64,000 nt of DNA from Cyclobacteriaceae bacterium (GTDB lineage: Bacteria > Bacteroidota > Bacteroidia > Cytophagales > Cyclobacteriaceae), in assembly GCA_026989535.1 (NCBI GenBank), contig JALSJD010000100.1:1-64000 (forward strand), given 5' to 3'. The notes below the pieces were generated by a model. The model was not told where the DNA came from and did not search any database. It saw only the letters and a list, made by a program, of their open reading frames with translations. Both the position numbers and the translations under genes were made by a program. Shown here piece after piece: positions 18,224 through 26,374 of the stretch (the stretch's first letter is position 1; each line of letters opens with the position of its first letter).

Positions 18224-19477
18224 ATGAACATAACAACTAGCTGGGTACAAATTGACCCAAAATCTGATTTTAGCATATATAATATCCCATTCGGTATTTT
18301 TAAGCGAGGAACGCAAATTGGTGCAGCTTCTGCCCTCGGTAATCATGTAATTGATTTAGACTATTTGCATAGCAAAGGCTATTTTAATTCAATTCAATTA
18401 CCTGATGGTATTTTTAAGCATTCCACCTTAAACAATTTTATCGGTTTAGGAAAATCAATCACTAATGCAGTAAGAAATCGAATTATTGCCCTTTTTACTG
18501 AAAGCAACCAGGAGCTGCAATCGAATAAAACAGATTGTGCAAATTGCTTAATTAAAATGACTGAAATAGACATGTTAATGCCTGTTAAGGTGCCTAATTA
18601 TACCGATTTTTATTCGAGTATAGAGCACGCCACTAATGTGGGCACTATGTTTCGCGACCCGGATAATGCGCTACTGCCCAATTGGAGGCATATTCCCGTG
18701 GGTTATCATGGCAGACCATCCTCCATTATAGTTTCTGGCACGCCAATTAAGCGACCCAAAGGGCAAACCAAAGGGCCTGATGCTGCCGTTCCAAGTTTTG
18801 GGCCTACCCAACGGTTAGATTTTGAGTTAGAAATGGCCTTTATAACAAACCAGAACACCAACCTAGGCAAATCAATTTCAACCCAAGAGGCAGAAGATTA
18901 TATCTTTGGGTTTGTGTTATTTAATGATTGGTCAGCCAGAGATATACAAGTGTGGGAATATGTGCCGCTAGGGCCTTTTTTGTCCAAAAACTTTGGCTCC
19001 TCTGTTTCTCCTTGGATTATAACTTTAGAAGCTCTGGAGTATATAAAAGTTGAATCACCAACCCAAGACCCAAAAGTACTACCCTACTTAGAGGTAAGTG
19101 GCAAAAAGAATTTTAACATCAATTTACAGGTGGGTATTAAGCCCAAAGGTGGGCAAGAAACCATTGTTAGCAACTCCAATTTTAAATATATGTATTGGAA
19201 TATTAACCAACAATTGGCGCACCACACGGTAAATGGCTGCAATGTAGAGGTAGGCGATATGTACGCATCTGGCACAATAAGCGGCCCAACCGAAGATTCG
19301 TATGGCTCTATGTTAGAGCTTGCTTGGAAAGGCACCAAACCCATACAAATGAGTGATGGTACAGAACGTAGGTTTATTAATGATAACGACACCGTAATTA
19401 TGCGCGGCTATGCCGAAAAAGACGGCATTCGAGTTGGTTTTGGGGAGGTTAAAACACTTATTTTGCCATCTGATTAA
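18224..19477 (+). CDS. fahA: Fumarylacetoacetase
   Basis: 417-residue hydrolase that cleaves fumarylacetoacetate to fumarate and acetoacetate, the last step of tyrosine breakdown. An N-terminal SH3-like domain (to about 120) precedes the catalytic domain. The metal-site residues are in DFYSSIEHATNVG, LDFELEMAFI and LFNDWSARDIQ, and the later VGDMYASGTISGP is conserved. The length matches the family. The flavin reductase-like gene follows after 5 bp. Confidence 0.94.
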   Translation: MNITTSWVQIDPKSDFSIYNIPFGIFKRGTQIGAASALGNHVIDLDYLHSKGYFNSIQLPDGIFKHSTLNNFIGLGKSITNAVRNRIIALFTESNQELQSNKTDCANCLIKMTEIDMLMPVKVPNYTDFYSSIEHATNVGTMFRDPDNALLPNWRHIPVGYHGRPSSIIVSGTPIKRPKGQTKGPDAAVPSFGPTQRLDFELEMAFITNQNTNLGKSISTQEAEDYIFGFVLFNDWSARDIQVWEYVPLGPFLSKNFGSSVSPWIITLEALEYIKVESPTQDPKVLPYLEVSGKKNFNINLQVGIKPKGGQETIVSNSNFKYMYWNINQQLAHHTVNGCNVEVGDMYASGTISGPTEDSYGSMLELAWKGTKPIQMSDGTERRFINDNDTVIMRGYAEKDGIRVGFGEVKTLILPSD

Positions 19478-19482
19478 GCATT

Positions 19483-20352
19483 ATGATAAAATCCATCAAC
19501 CCCAAAGAAATACCTATTGCCGAACTGCACGGACTATTATTGGGAGCAGTTTCTCCTCGTCCAATTGCATTTGCAAGCACGGTTGATGTAGATGGCAATG
19601 TTAATTTAAGCCCATTTAGTTTTTTTAATGTGTTTAGTGCCAACCCTCCAATTATGATTTTTTCTCCTGCAAGGAGAGTAAGAGGAAATACAACCAAGCA
19701 TACATTGGACAATGCTATGGCAACCAAAGAAGTGGTAATTAATATTGTGAGCTATGCCATGGTGCAGCAAATGTCTTTATCAAGTGCTGAATACCCTAAA
19801 GGTGTAAATGAATTTGAAAAAGCAGGCTTTACCGAAGTAGCTTCTGAAACTGTAACGCCTCCCAGCGTAAAAGAATCGCCTGTTTCGTTTGAGTGCAAAG
19901 TAAATGAGGTAATTCATTTGGGTGCCGAAGGAGGTGCAGGCAACCTTATTATATGTGAAGTAACTAAAATCCATTTAGATACCAACATACTAGATGAGAA
20001 TGGAAAAATTGACCCTAATAAAATAGATACGGTGGCAAGAATGGGAGGAAATTGGTATTCGCGTGCCAGTGGCAATGCCATTTTTGAAATACCCAAACCA
20101 GTTTCATCCATAGGTGTTGGGTTTGATACTATTCCTTCCTCCATAAGAAATAGTAAGGTGCTAACTGGTAATGAACTTGGGCTGCTAGGTAGTATAGAAG
20201 AGATGCCAAAGTCTATTGAGCATAATGATGATGTGAGTGAAATTATAACTTCTGGTACTAATGTAGAAGAGCGATTACATCAATTGGCTAAAGGCTTGCT
20301 TGCCAAAAATAAAATAAAAGAGGCTTGGGCAGTGTTAATGGCCAATAAATAA
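19483..20352 (+). CDS. Flavin reductase-like (FMN-binding split barrel) protein
   Basis: 289-residue protein with a flavin reductase-like domain (about 15-200; GAVSPRPIAFASTVDVDGNVNLSPFSFFN is the conserved core). Such proteins reduce FMN with NAD(P)H or bind flavin without reductase activity. It starts 5 bp after fahA. Homologues commonly lie in tyrosine/homogentisate clusters, but its exact role there is unproven. The C-terminal ~80 residues extend beyond the flavin domain and are not recognised. Confidence 0.82.
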   Translation: MIKSINPKEIPIAELHGLLLGAVSPRPIAFASTVDVDGNVNLSPFSFFNVFSANPPIMIFSPARRVRGNTTKHTLDNAMATKEVVINIVSYAMVQQMSLSSAEYPKGVNEFEKAGFTEVASETVTPPSVKESPVSFECKVNEVIHLGAEGGAGNLIICEVTKIHLDTNILDENGKIDPNKIDTVARMGGNWYSRASGNAIFEIPKPVSSIGVGFDTIPSSIRNSKVLTGNELGLLGSIEEMPKSIEHNDDVSEIITSGTNVEERLHQLAKGLLAKNKIKEAWAVLMANK

Positions 20353-20402
20353 CAAATTAGTTTCGCTTTCGTTTATGAGGTTAACGTAATTTTTAAACTC
20401 TT

Positions 20403-21026
20403 ATGAAAGCTCAATTAAGGTTATCATTCATTCTATTGTTGATTTGTAAATTTTTATTTGTGCAAGCGCAAATTGAAAAACAATACTATGAAAATGGACT
20501 TCTTAGGGCTGAAGGTGAACTAGTTGAAGGTGAAAAAACCGGAGAATGGAAATTTTATTACCCAAAAGGCACTTTACAAGCCATTGAACACTATAAAAAC
20601 GATACGCTAAACGGAGAGGCTCAATCGTACGATTTTGATGGAAAGTTACAGAGTAGGGAGAATTGGATTAATGGAAGTTTAGAAGATTCCGCTTTCTATT
20701 ATTATCCTACTCAACAACTAAAGCGAGAAGGAGCCTATAAAAACAGTCAATACGAAGGAGTTTGGGTCAATTACTATCCAACCGGAGTTTTAAAACGAAC
20801 ATTAGCTTATAAAAATGGATTTCCAGACGGTGTTTGGCTTTATTACTCTGAAAAAGGAGTTCTTCTACAAAAAGGGTTTTATAAAGAAGGAAAAGAAAAT
20901 GGAGATTGGGAATTTTACTCAAAAAAGGGAAAACTTATGTATAAAGGAACTTATGAAAACGGTAGAAAAGCAGGTAATTGGATAGAAATTAAAAACGGAA
21001 AAGAAAGACCGTTTAAATACAAGTAA
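20403..21026 (+). CDS. YwqK/MORN-repeat secreted protein
   Basis: 207-residue exported protein with a signal peptide (to about VQAQ22) followed by eight or so MORN-like repeats (ENGLLRAEGELVEGEKTGEWKFYYPKG, then a 23-residue period to the end). These repeats are annotated as the 'toxin-antitoxin YwqK antitoxin' superfamily, but in Bacteroidota they are usually stand-alone secreted proteins with no partner toxin, as here. The role is unknown. It ends with a basic ERPFKYK tail. Confidence 0.8.
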   Translation: MKAQLRLSFILLLICKFLFVQAQIEKQYYENGLLRAEGELVEGEKTGEWKFYYPKGTLQAIEHYKNDTLNGEAQSYDFDGKLQSRENWINGSLEDSAFYYYPTQQLKREGAYKNSQYEGVWVNYYPTGVLKRTLAYKNGFPDGVWLYYSEKGVLLQKGFYKEGKENGDWEFYSKKGKLMYKGTYENGRKAGNWIEIKNGKERPFKYK

Positions 21027-21063
21027 AAATCACTTGTGAAACTAAAAAAAAACCACACCACCC

Positions 21064-21087
21064 GTTGTTGGTGTTTTCACCAACAAC
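21064..21087. terminator. 10-bp hairpin after the YwqK gene
   Basis: GTTGTTGGTG (21064-21073), loop TTTT, CACCAACAAC (21078-21087), preceded by an A-run and without a clean U-tract. It resembles the hairpin embedded in the R repeats (CTTGTTGGTG/CACCAACAAG), so it may be part of the same repeat system rather than a dedicated terminator. Confidence 0.45.
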
Positions 21088-21130
21088 CTTACCATTGATA
21101 GTGTTTGGTGCTAGTTTGTGTTAGGGGTAA

Positions 21131-21420
21131 AATACAACCCAGTCAGCGGGTGAGTTGATTTACAAATACCAAAACAGTTTAAAAATTGCTGCGCTACTTG
21201 CTAATAACTCACCCGCTGACTTTGCCAAATAAAAAAAGCTTTGCAGCATTATACTGCAAAACTTAGTTCTGATTGTATAGTATTCTTGTTGGTGAAGCAA
21301 CACCAACAAGGGGTAAGGAAAAAATCGAACGCTTCCAATTTATTAATGGAGGTATCGCCTATTATTCCGTCATTGCAAGGCGTAAGCCTTGCAATCTCCA
21401 ACCTCCACCGAGTTTGATTA
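21131..21420 (+). repeat. R repeat, copy 1 (left flank of lpxR)
   Basis: ~290-bp repeat also present at 22580-22865 and, truncated, at 22866-23053. It contains a perfect 15-bp inverted repeat GTCAGCGGGTGAGTT (21142-21156) / AACTCACCCGCTGAC (21206-21220), a hairpin TTTGCAG/CTGCAAA and the hairpin at 21285-21310 (CTTGTTGGTG/CACCAACAAG), then a CCGTCATTGCAAGGCG palindromic tail. No protein is encoded. The rest of the 540-bp gap before lpxR shows nothing further. Confidence 0.75.
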
Positions 21421-21566
21421 GACCAAATAATACTCAGAGCGCAACTCCCCCATTGCACCCTGAATGTAAGAAGCTAATAATTTTTAATGAAACTTGACCT
21501 GATTTTATAACTTTTTAAGTTGAAGTAAAACGCAATAAAGGCGAAATCAATGTAATTTTGCTGTCT

Positions 21567-22535
21567 ATGTATTTAATCAAAATAATAAGCCTACTCTCCT
21601 TTTTATTACCCTTGGCAGCTTTAGCGCAACGAACAGAAACTGCCCTTGATTTTTCCGAAAGGAATAGCCGGTTTGTACTTGAAGTGGAGAATGATATGCT
21701 ATTTAGTACTGATAGTTATTATACGGCAGGTATTGGGTTAGCTTATACTCATAAAAATTTACGTAAAACGCTAGCTCAACTCATTCTTACCCCTAAAAGC
21801 CAAAAGGTGTTAACATTTACAGGTTTTGGCATTGAACAGCGAATTTTTACTCCTTCTTCCATCACCGAGCCCGAAGAAATAGAGAATGACCAACCTTATT
21901 CGGCCTATCTTTTAGCAACAAATTACACCGTGATTATAAATCCAAAGAAAAACCTAAAACTATCTAATGAAATTGGTATCGGTATTATGGGACCAGCAGC
22001 CGGAGGAGAGCAAGTACAGACTTTTGTGCATAAAATTGTAAATTCTCCTATCCCTCTTGGTTGGGAAAGCCAATTACAAAACACTTTTTTGATTGATTAC
22101 CGCTTCAGAGTTGAAAAAGGATTTGGCGGCAATTGGTTAGCCAATCACTTAATACCTTTTTTTGGTGCACGAGTAGGAACATTAACCAGCAGAATACAAA
22201 TTGGCACTATGCTCAAATGGGGCAATAAACATAAATTCTTACTTACTGATCAAAAGCTTAACAAATTGCAAAATAAATTTATTTGGGAGTGGATTTTTTC
22301 GGCCAACTTGCAGGGCGTATTCTACGATACTACTTTGCAAGGCAGCATGTTTAAAGATGACCCCAGTGCCCTAGATAACTCTGAGAAGATTTCGCATCAG
22401 TACCAATTTCGCACTGGGGTAAATTTGTATTATTCTAATTTTACACTTCGGTATATGTTAAATTTCAACTCTGCTAGTTTTAATTCTGCTGTTTATCATA
22501 GGTTTGGTGGCATTAATATTGGCTATTCCTTTTAG
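21567..22535 (+). CDS. Lipid A deacylase LpxR family outer-membrane protein
   Basis: 322-residue predicted beta-barrel with a signal peptide (to about ALAQ21). The N-terminus has the LpxR motif RFVLEVENDMLFSTDSYYTAGIGLAYTH, which contains the conserved Asn-Asp pair of the active site, and later QPYSAYLLATNY. LpxR removes the 3'-acyloxyacyl chain from lipid A in the outer membrane; Bacteroidota homologues are less studied. The ATG at 21567 is preferred over a TTG at 21558; a TAATTTTG box ends 6 bp upstream. The gene is flanked by the R repeat on both sides, which permits loss or copy-number change by recombination. Confidence 0.78.
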   Translation: MYLIKIISLLSFLLPLAALAQRTETALDFSERNSRFVLEVENDMLFSTDSYYTAGIGLAYTHKNLRKTLAQLILTPKSQKVLTFTGFGIEQRIFTPSSITEPEEIENDQPYSAYLLATNYTVIINPKKNLKLSNEIGIGIMGPAAGGEQVQTFVHKIVNSPIPLGWESQLQNTFLIDYRFRVEKGFGGNWLANHLIPFFGARVGTLTSRIQIGTMLKWGNKHKFLLTDQKLNKLQNKFIWEWIFSANLQGVFYDTTLQGSMFKDDPSALDNSEKISHQYQFRTGVNLYYSNFTLRYMLNFNSASFNSAVYHRFGGINIGYSF

Positions 22536-22579
22536 TAAACAATAACCTTATTATTTTCGTCATTTCCTTGTGTAAGACA

Positions 22580-22865
22580 ACAACCAGTCAGCGGGTGAGT
22601 GGTTTGCAAACACCAAAACAGTTTAAAAATTGCTGCGATACTTGCTAATAACTCACCTACTGACTGTACCAAATAAAAAAAGTTTGGCAGCATCATACTG
22701 CAAAACTTAGTTCTGATTGTATAGTATTCTTGTTGGTGAAACAACACCAACAAGGGGTAAGGAAAAAACCAAACGCTTCCAATTTATTAATGGAGGTATC
22801 GCCTATTATTCCGTCATTGCAAGGCGTAAGCATTGCAATCTCCAACCTACACCGAGGTTGATTAG
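22580..22865 (+). repeat. R repeat, copy 2 (right flank of lpxR)
   Basis: Second near-identical copy of the R repeat in the same orientation as copy 1, with the same hairpins (CTTGTTGGTG at 22729-22738, CACCAACAAG at 22745-22754). Its outer inverted repeat has two mismatches compared with copy 1. It ends in the GAGGTTGATTAG tail that abuts copy 3. Confidence 0.75.
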
Positions 22866-23053
22866 GTGTAATACAACCCAGCCAGCGGGTGAGTGATTTA
22901 CAAACACCAAAACAGTTTAAAAATTGCTGCGATACTTGCTAATAACTCACCTACTGACTGTACCAAATAAAAAAAGTTTGGCAGCATCATACTGCAAAAC
23001 TTAGTTCTGATTGTATAGTATTCTTGTTGGTGAAGCAACACCAACAAGGGGTA
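22866..23053 (+). repeat. R repeat, copy 3 (truncated)
   Basis: Third copy, directly adjacent to copy 2, ending just after its CTTGTTGGTG/CACCAACAAG hairpin (23023-23048) where a gene remnant begins. It lacks the GGAAAAAATCGAACG tail of the other copies. Confidence 0.75.
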
Positions 23054-23191
23054 AAAACCTACGTAACCGTATTGGTGGGCTCACGCGATAAAATTGATTT
23101 TGAAAATTTGACCAAATATGGCGAAGTAAAAGAATTGAGCTTAGATGAACTATTGGGCTATGAAAACACCATTTATGTAGAATCGAGATGA
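23054..23191 (+). pseudogene. C-terminal remnant of a probable M16 (insulinase-type) peptidase
   Basis: Open frame with no start codon, beginning inside the end of R copy 3 and reading KTYVTVLVGSRDKIDFENL, then TKYGEVKELSLDELLGY, to a TGA at 23189. This resembles the conserved tail of Bacteroidota M16 zinc peptidases (VGDK-K-ID, KYG-V-EL). The rest of the gene is missing, apparently removed at the repeat junction. Its original terminator survives at 23209. Confidence 0.45.
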
Positions 23192-23208
23192 TTTATAAAT
23201 TTTGCAAA

Positions 23209-23237
23209 AGCCCCTTTCTAACATAAAGAAAGGGGCT
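23209..23237 (+). terminator. Terminator of the M16 remnant
   Basis: Perfect 11-bp hairpin AGCCCCTTTCT (23209-23219) / AGAAAGGGGCT (23227-23237) just after the remnant stop codon. Confidence 0.6.
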
Positions 23238-23777
23238 TAGACTTCTTCAAGTGGCAATAATTCAAGGAAACCTCTACTAATGCGTTGCGATTAAACTTAC
23301 TTCTCCCATATATCCTTATTTAGTTATGAATAAAAAGAAAAATACTTTCGTATTATTTCTATTTTAACAAAACTATTTTATTAGTCTTCTTGCATTCATA
23401 TACGTATGGCTGCAAAAATTTTTAACAAAAAAAAGGGACTACCACTTTCGATAGCCCCTAAATCAACCAAGTATTTCTTTAGAACGAGGTTCAAGTAAGA
23501 TATTTATGTTAACCACTTTATTGTTATAAACAATTATTTCGAAAACATTTAAGTAATAATTGATAGCATGAAACAAACAATAAGGTAATGAATGTAAATT
23601 TATCACAAAAAGAAACGAATAGCAAGCTAAATGCTTTTTTTTATTAATTAATTTAAAAAACAGAAACACTTAAGCCCTCTTTATGCAAGGTTTATCTCAA
23701 AAGCCATCTCCTAAACCCCCAAGAGAAATTAACTAAATTGCAGAAAGAAATAGACAACTTTTTAATACCCCTTTGGA
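23238..23777. other. Gene-poor AT-rich stretch
   Basis: No gene is recognised. An imperfect hairpin at about 23430-23458 with an A-run on its left would act as a minus-strand terminator (AGGGACTACC with GATAGCCCCT), but the only minus-strand frame ending beside it (68 codons, 23463-23669) has no recognisable protein features. Confidence 0.4.
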
Positions 23778-23826
23778 TGGTCAGTTTCCACCGGAATGCC
23801 CTGGTCAGTTTGACCGGCATTTGCAA
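23778..23826. mobile_element. IS21-like terminal repeat remnant
   Basis: Two adjacent imperfect repeats, TGGTCAGTTTCCACCGGAATG and TGGTCAGTTTGACCGGCAT, resemble the multiple end repeats of Bacteroidota IS21-family elements. No istA or istB remains nearby. The assignment rests on similarity recalled from that family. Confidence 0.4.
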
Positions 23827-23988
23827 TAAGCTTCAAGAGCATATGAATATGTTGCAAAGCAAAAGCAAGCAATCAAGCAGCCAACAGCGTGTTGAGAAAT
23901 ATTTTAGGCATAAAGATATCAGGTATGCAGCTTAGTGCAATCACAAGCTATATCCGCGTCTGGTTAATAAAATGCGTAATACACCTTA

Positions 23989-24138
23989 TCACAACTTTTT
24001 GATTCCTTTCTCGATTAGGATACCCAAACGTTTTTTATAATTCTTTTTAAAATTTCGAAATTCTTTATGCTGATTTAAGCGGCTCAAAGTTAATTTAGCT
24101 TTGAATATGATGAGTCTATCACCTAACCCTAATAACAC
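23989..24138 (-). pseudogene. Small unidentified coding remnant
   Basis: 49-codon frame with a possible GTG start (24138), reading LLGLGDRLIIFKAKLTLSRL and a basic C-terminal half (FKKNYKKRLGILIEKGIKKL) to a TGA at 23989. The composition is protein-like but I do not recognise it. It abuts the palindrome at 24143, so it could be a fragment truncated by that element. Confidence 0.25.
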
Positions 24139-24142
24139 CTAA

Positions 24143-24205
24143 ATTGAGCGATTCACCAAAGCGATAAGCACTAATGCACTTCTTATCTCTACTGAATCGC
24201 TCAAT
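24143..24205. repeat. Palindromic element with 13-bp arms
   Basis: ATTGAGCGATTCA (24143-24155) and TGAATCGCTCAAT (24193-24205) are perfect inverted arms; GATAAG/CTTATC pairs inside. A half copy (CTCTACTCAATCGCTCAATT) lies at 47464-47483. It sits just after the COG3014 gene's stop (minus strand) and may terminate it. Confidence 0.6.
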
Positions 24206-24228
24206 CTAGGTAACAAGTGAGCAAAAAG

Positions 24229-25635
24229 TTACTGCGTTACATTATAGCCCCTCATTTGCCACGGCATAGCGGCCATGGTATTAATCGGAAATATAACAGT
24301 GCCTTTTTGTTTTGATTTTATCTTAAACTCATGCTTAACCACTGTACCGTTTGCCTCTTTAAGGTTTAGGGTCATGTGATTATCTTTATGTGCATCAACA
24401 AAAATTCTTGTGTAATATATGCTATGGGGCAGGGTTTGCCAGTTTCGGGTATCGGCACTTTCGGTGGCCGATGCCAAAAGGCTTAGTGCCATCCCAAGGC
24501 CTTCGTTATCTTTACCCACCTGAGCAGCCGCTGCTTGTTTTAATGCTACCCTGCCTAACGATTTAGCAAATTCTAGCAACATACGTTCTTCCAGCACTTT
24601 AAACGAAATAGCATTCAAATCCTCAATCTTGCTTAAAGGAATGGTTTCATTATTATAAGAGATAGTGCCTGATTTATAGCGTAATGGCCTTTCTACATAT
24701 GTAGGAAACACTACTTTAATCCATGTAAGCCCATTTAAATTTCTATCGCCTAAGTAAAAAGGAAAGCTCATTCCATAATCGGCATTTACAAAGGATACCC
24801 AGCCATTGCCTGTGTAAACAATGGCAAAATTAATACCCCACTCATCTTTAATGGGCCCAAGCCCATTATTCCACAATACAACAGCCTGCACCTGATTAGC
24901 TTTAGGCCTCGTATATTTAATGCCAAATTTTTTCTTAAACCGATCGCGTTCATCGTAAATACCCGAAAGATCAGCGGTACGCACTAAATCGTGCTTAAGT
25001 TGCTGCGGAACATCAAATTTAAAGAGGTCTTTATACGAACCTTCGTAAATAGCAAGTGCATTTCGATAGGCGATAAAGGCATTATTATAGTCGCCCGTGC
25101 CATCATAAATAATGCCCATAAGGGTATGTATAAAAGCATCCTCTTTATACTTTCTATCCGATTTGTACTTATCACTTAACTGTTGTAAACGGATATTCAT
25201 CCGCTTACATTCTACAATGGCTTCGTCATATTCTCCCATCTGATAATAATTGAGAGCCTTGTAATAGTTTATCATTAACTTTTCCTGATCCTCTCCACGA
25301 TAAGTGGATAAATTCGGGTTTAATAATAACGCAGCCCCTTCTTCTGCTACGTTCTTTTTACTGTCTTCAATAAATAAATCTGCTTTTTCAAAGTAAGCAT
25401 TACTTTCTTTAAAATGACCCTGCATAAATTCAACTATGCCCGCATTAACCCAGAAAAGAAACCGCATTTTACTGGTAGATAACTTCTCTTCATTTGATTT
25501 TACTAAGTTTTCGGCCGTCTCAAGGTTGCCATCACTTACCAATTTATTAAAGTTATATAACTTTTGATAAAATGTTGGGGTTGTACACGACCAGCTTAAA
25601 AAAAGTATAAAAAAATAAATAAGGGTTCGTTTCAT
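24229..25635 (-). CDS. COG3014-like TPR lipoprotein
   Basis: 468-residue predicted lipoprotein: lipobox FLSWSC (Cys17), then TPR-like helices (about 25-215; MGEYDEAIVECKRMN and TGDYNNAFIAYRNALAIYEGSYKD are clear repeats) and a beta-rich C-terminal domain. The family (COG3014) is often encoded beside LpoB, as here, with LpoB upstream after about 90 bp. A role in the cell envelope near penicillin-binding proteins is inferred from that context. No enzymatic motif is visible. Confidence 0.75.
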   Translation of the reverse strand: MKRTLIYFFILFLSWSCTTPTFYQKLYNFNKLVSDGNLETAENLVKSNEEKLSTSKMRFLFWVNAGIVEFMQGHFKESNAYFEKADLFIEDSKKNVAEEGAALLLNPNLSTYRGEDQEKLMINYYKALNYYQMGEYDEAIVECKRMNIRLQQLSDKYKSDRKYKEDAFIHTLMGIIYDGTGDYNNAFIAYRNALAIYEGSYKDLFKFDVPQQLKHDLVRTADLSGIYDERDRFKKKFGIKYTRPKANQVQAVVLWNNGLGPIKDEWGINFAIVYTGNGWVSFVNADYGMSFPFYLGDRNLNGLTWIKVVFPTYVERPLRYKSGTISYNNETIPLSKIEDLNAISFKVLEERMLLEFAKSLGRVALKQAAAAQVGKDNEGLGMALSLLASATESADTRNWQTLPHSIYYTRIFVDAHKDNHMTLNLKEANGTVVKHEFKIKSKQKGTVIFPINTMAAMPWQMRGYNVTQ

Positions 25636-25676
25636 ACCAATATTGGGACGTTATTTTTCATAGGGCAGAATCCCAC

Positions 25677-25700
25677 TTAGTCTTAGCGAGACACTGAGGA
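25677..25700. repeat. Short shared intergenic motif
   Basis: The 16-mer TTAGTCTTAGCGAGAC (25677-25692) recurs exactly at 50866-50881, followed here by CTGAGGAATGACG, linking it to the GTCATTCC palindrome family. Confidence 0.5.
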
Positions 25701-25728
25701 ATGACGTTAAAACCAACAGTGTAATAAA

Positions 25729-26331
25729 CTAATTTTTGATAAACTTCTTTATCTCCTTATCTCCTATCCATACTTTTTCGGTGGTCTCAAGGTTAATCAA
25801 CTCAAGATTAACTTTATAATTCACCAATCTTTCTTTTTTATACTCATCGGTAGTTGAGTTAATAGTACCAAAAAGCATAAAGTCTGCTCCTAGCTCAGCA
25901 GCAATCTTTTGTTGCGATTCTGGAGTGGCATTAGTTTGTTGCTGATCTTTCTCTTCACGAAGTTTCTCTCTAAACAAATCGCTGGCTACTACCCTTACTT
26001 TACCCGAGTTAATAAATTCAATTTCTACATCTTTTACAAAGGTTTCTGCTTCAATATGTTCAGAAGTTCTATTGATAATAATGCCAATAATAACCACAGG
26101 AGGGCGTTCTTGGTTGCCTTCAAAACGAGTCAACCAAGGCTTACTAAGCACATCTCGGCTCATTTGCTCTGCCACTTGTTTAGAATCTGTATCATTCCAT
26201 CGACCGCTTAGGTCAATCTGATCTGCAGGATCTACTCTTGTTACTTTTCGGGTGGCACAGCCAGTAATTAATACTGTTAAAACAAGTACGGCAGCTATTT
26301 TTAATGAGTTATTAATTTTCATAAAATACAT
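25729..26331 (-). CDS. lpoB: Penicillin-binding protein activator LpoB
   Basis: 200-residue outer-membrane lipoprotein related to LpoB, which in enterobacteria reaches through the periplasm to stimulate PBP1B. Lipobox LITGC near residue 25, a short linker, then the LpoB core: DLSGRWNDTDSKQVAEQM and INRTSEHIEAETFVKDVE, with LGADFMLFGTI and LELINLETTEKVWIG to the end. An alternative ATG three codons in (26322) gives a more typical signal peptide. It is followed by the COG3014-like gene and preceded by a small secreted protein gene, all on the same strand, forming a likely envelope operon. Confidence 0.85.
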   Translation of the reverse strand: MYFMKINNSLKIAAVLVLTVLITGCATRKVTRVDPADQIDLSGRWNDTDSKQVAEQMSRDVLSKPWLTRFEGNQERPPVVIIGIIINRTSEHIEAETFVKDVEIEFINSGKVRVVASDLFREKLREEKDQQQTNATPESQQKIAAELGADFMLFGTINSTTDEYKKERLVNYKVNLELINLETTEKVWIGDKEIKKFIKN

Positions 26332-26374
26332 TGATTTGGTATTAGAATATAATAATAGGGCTTAAATTCAAAAG

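Noticed and set aside
21131-23053. Three R repeat copies as a possible CRISPR array
   Set aside because: Units are ~290 bp with an entire gene between two of them; no short regular spacers and no cas genes.
23470-23510. tRNA-like GGTTCAAGT segment
   Set aside because: No acceptor stem, anticodon arm or CCA end can be folded around it.
23463-23669. 68-codon minus-strand frame ending beside a hairpin
   Set aside because: No signal, domain or codon pattern; the hairpin is imperfect. Treated as chance.
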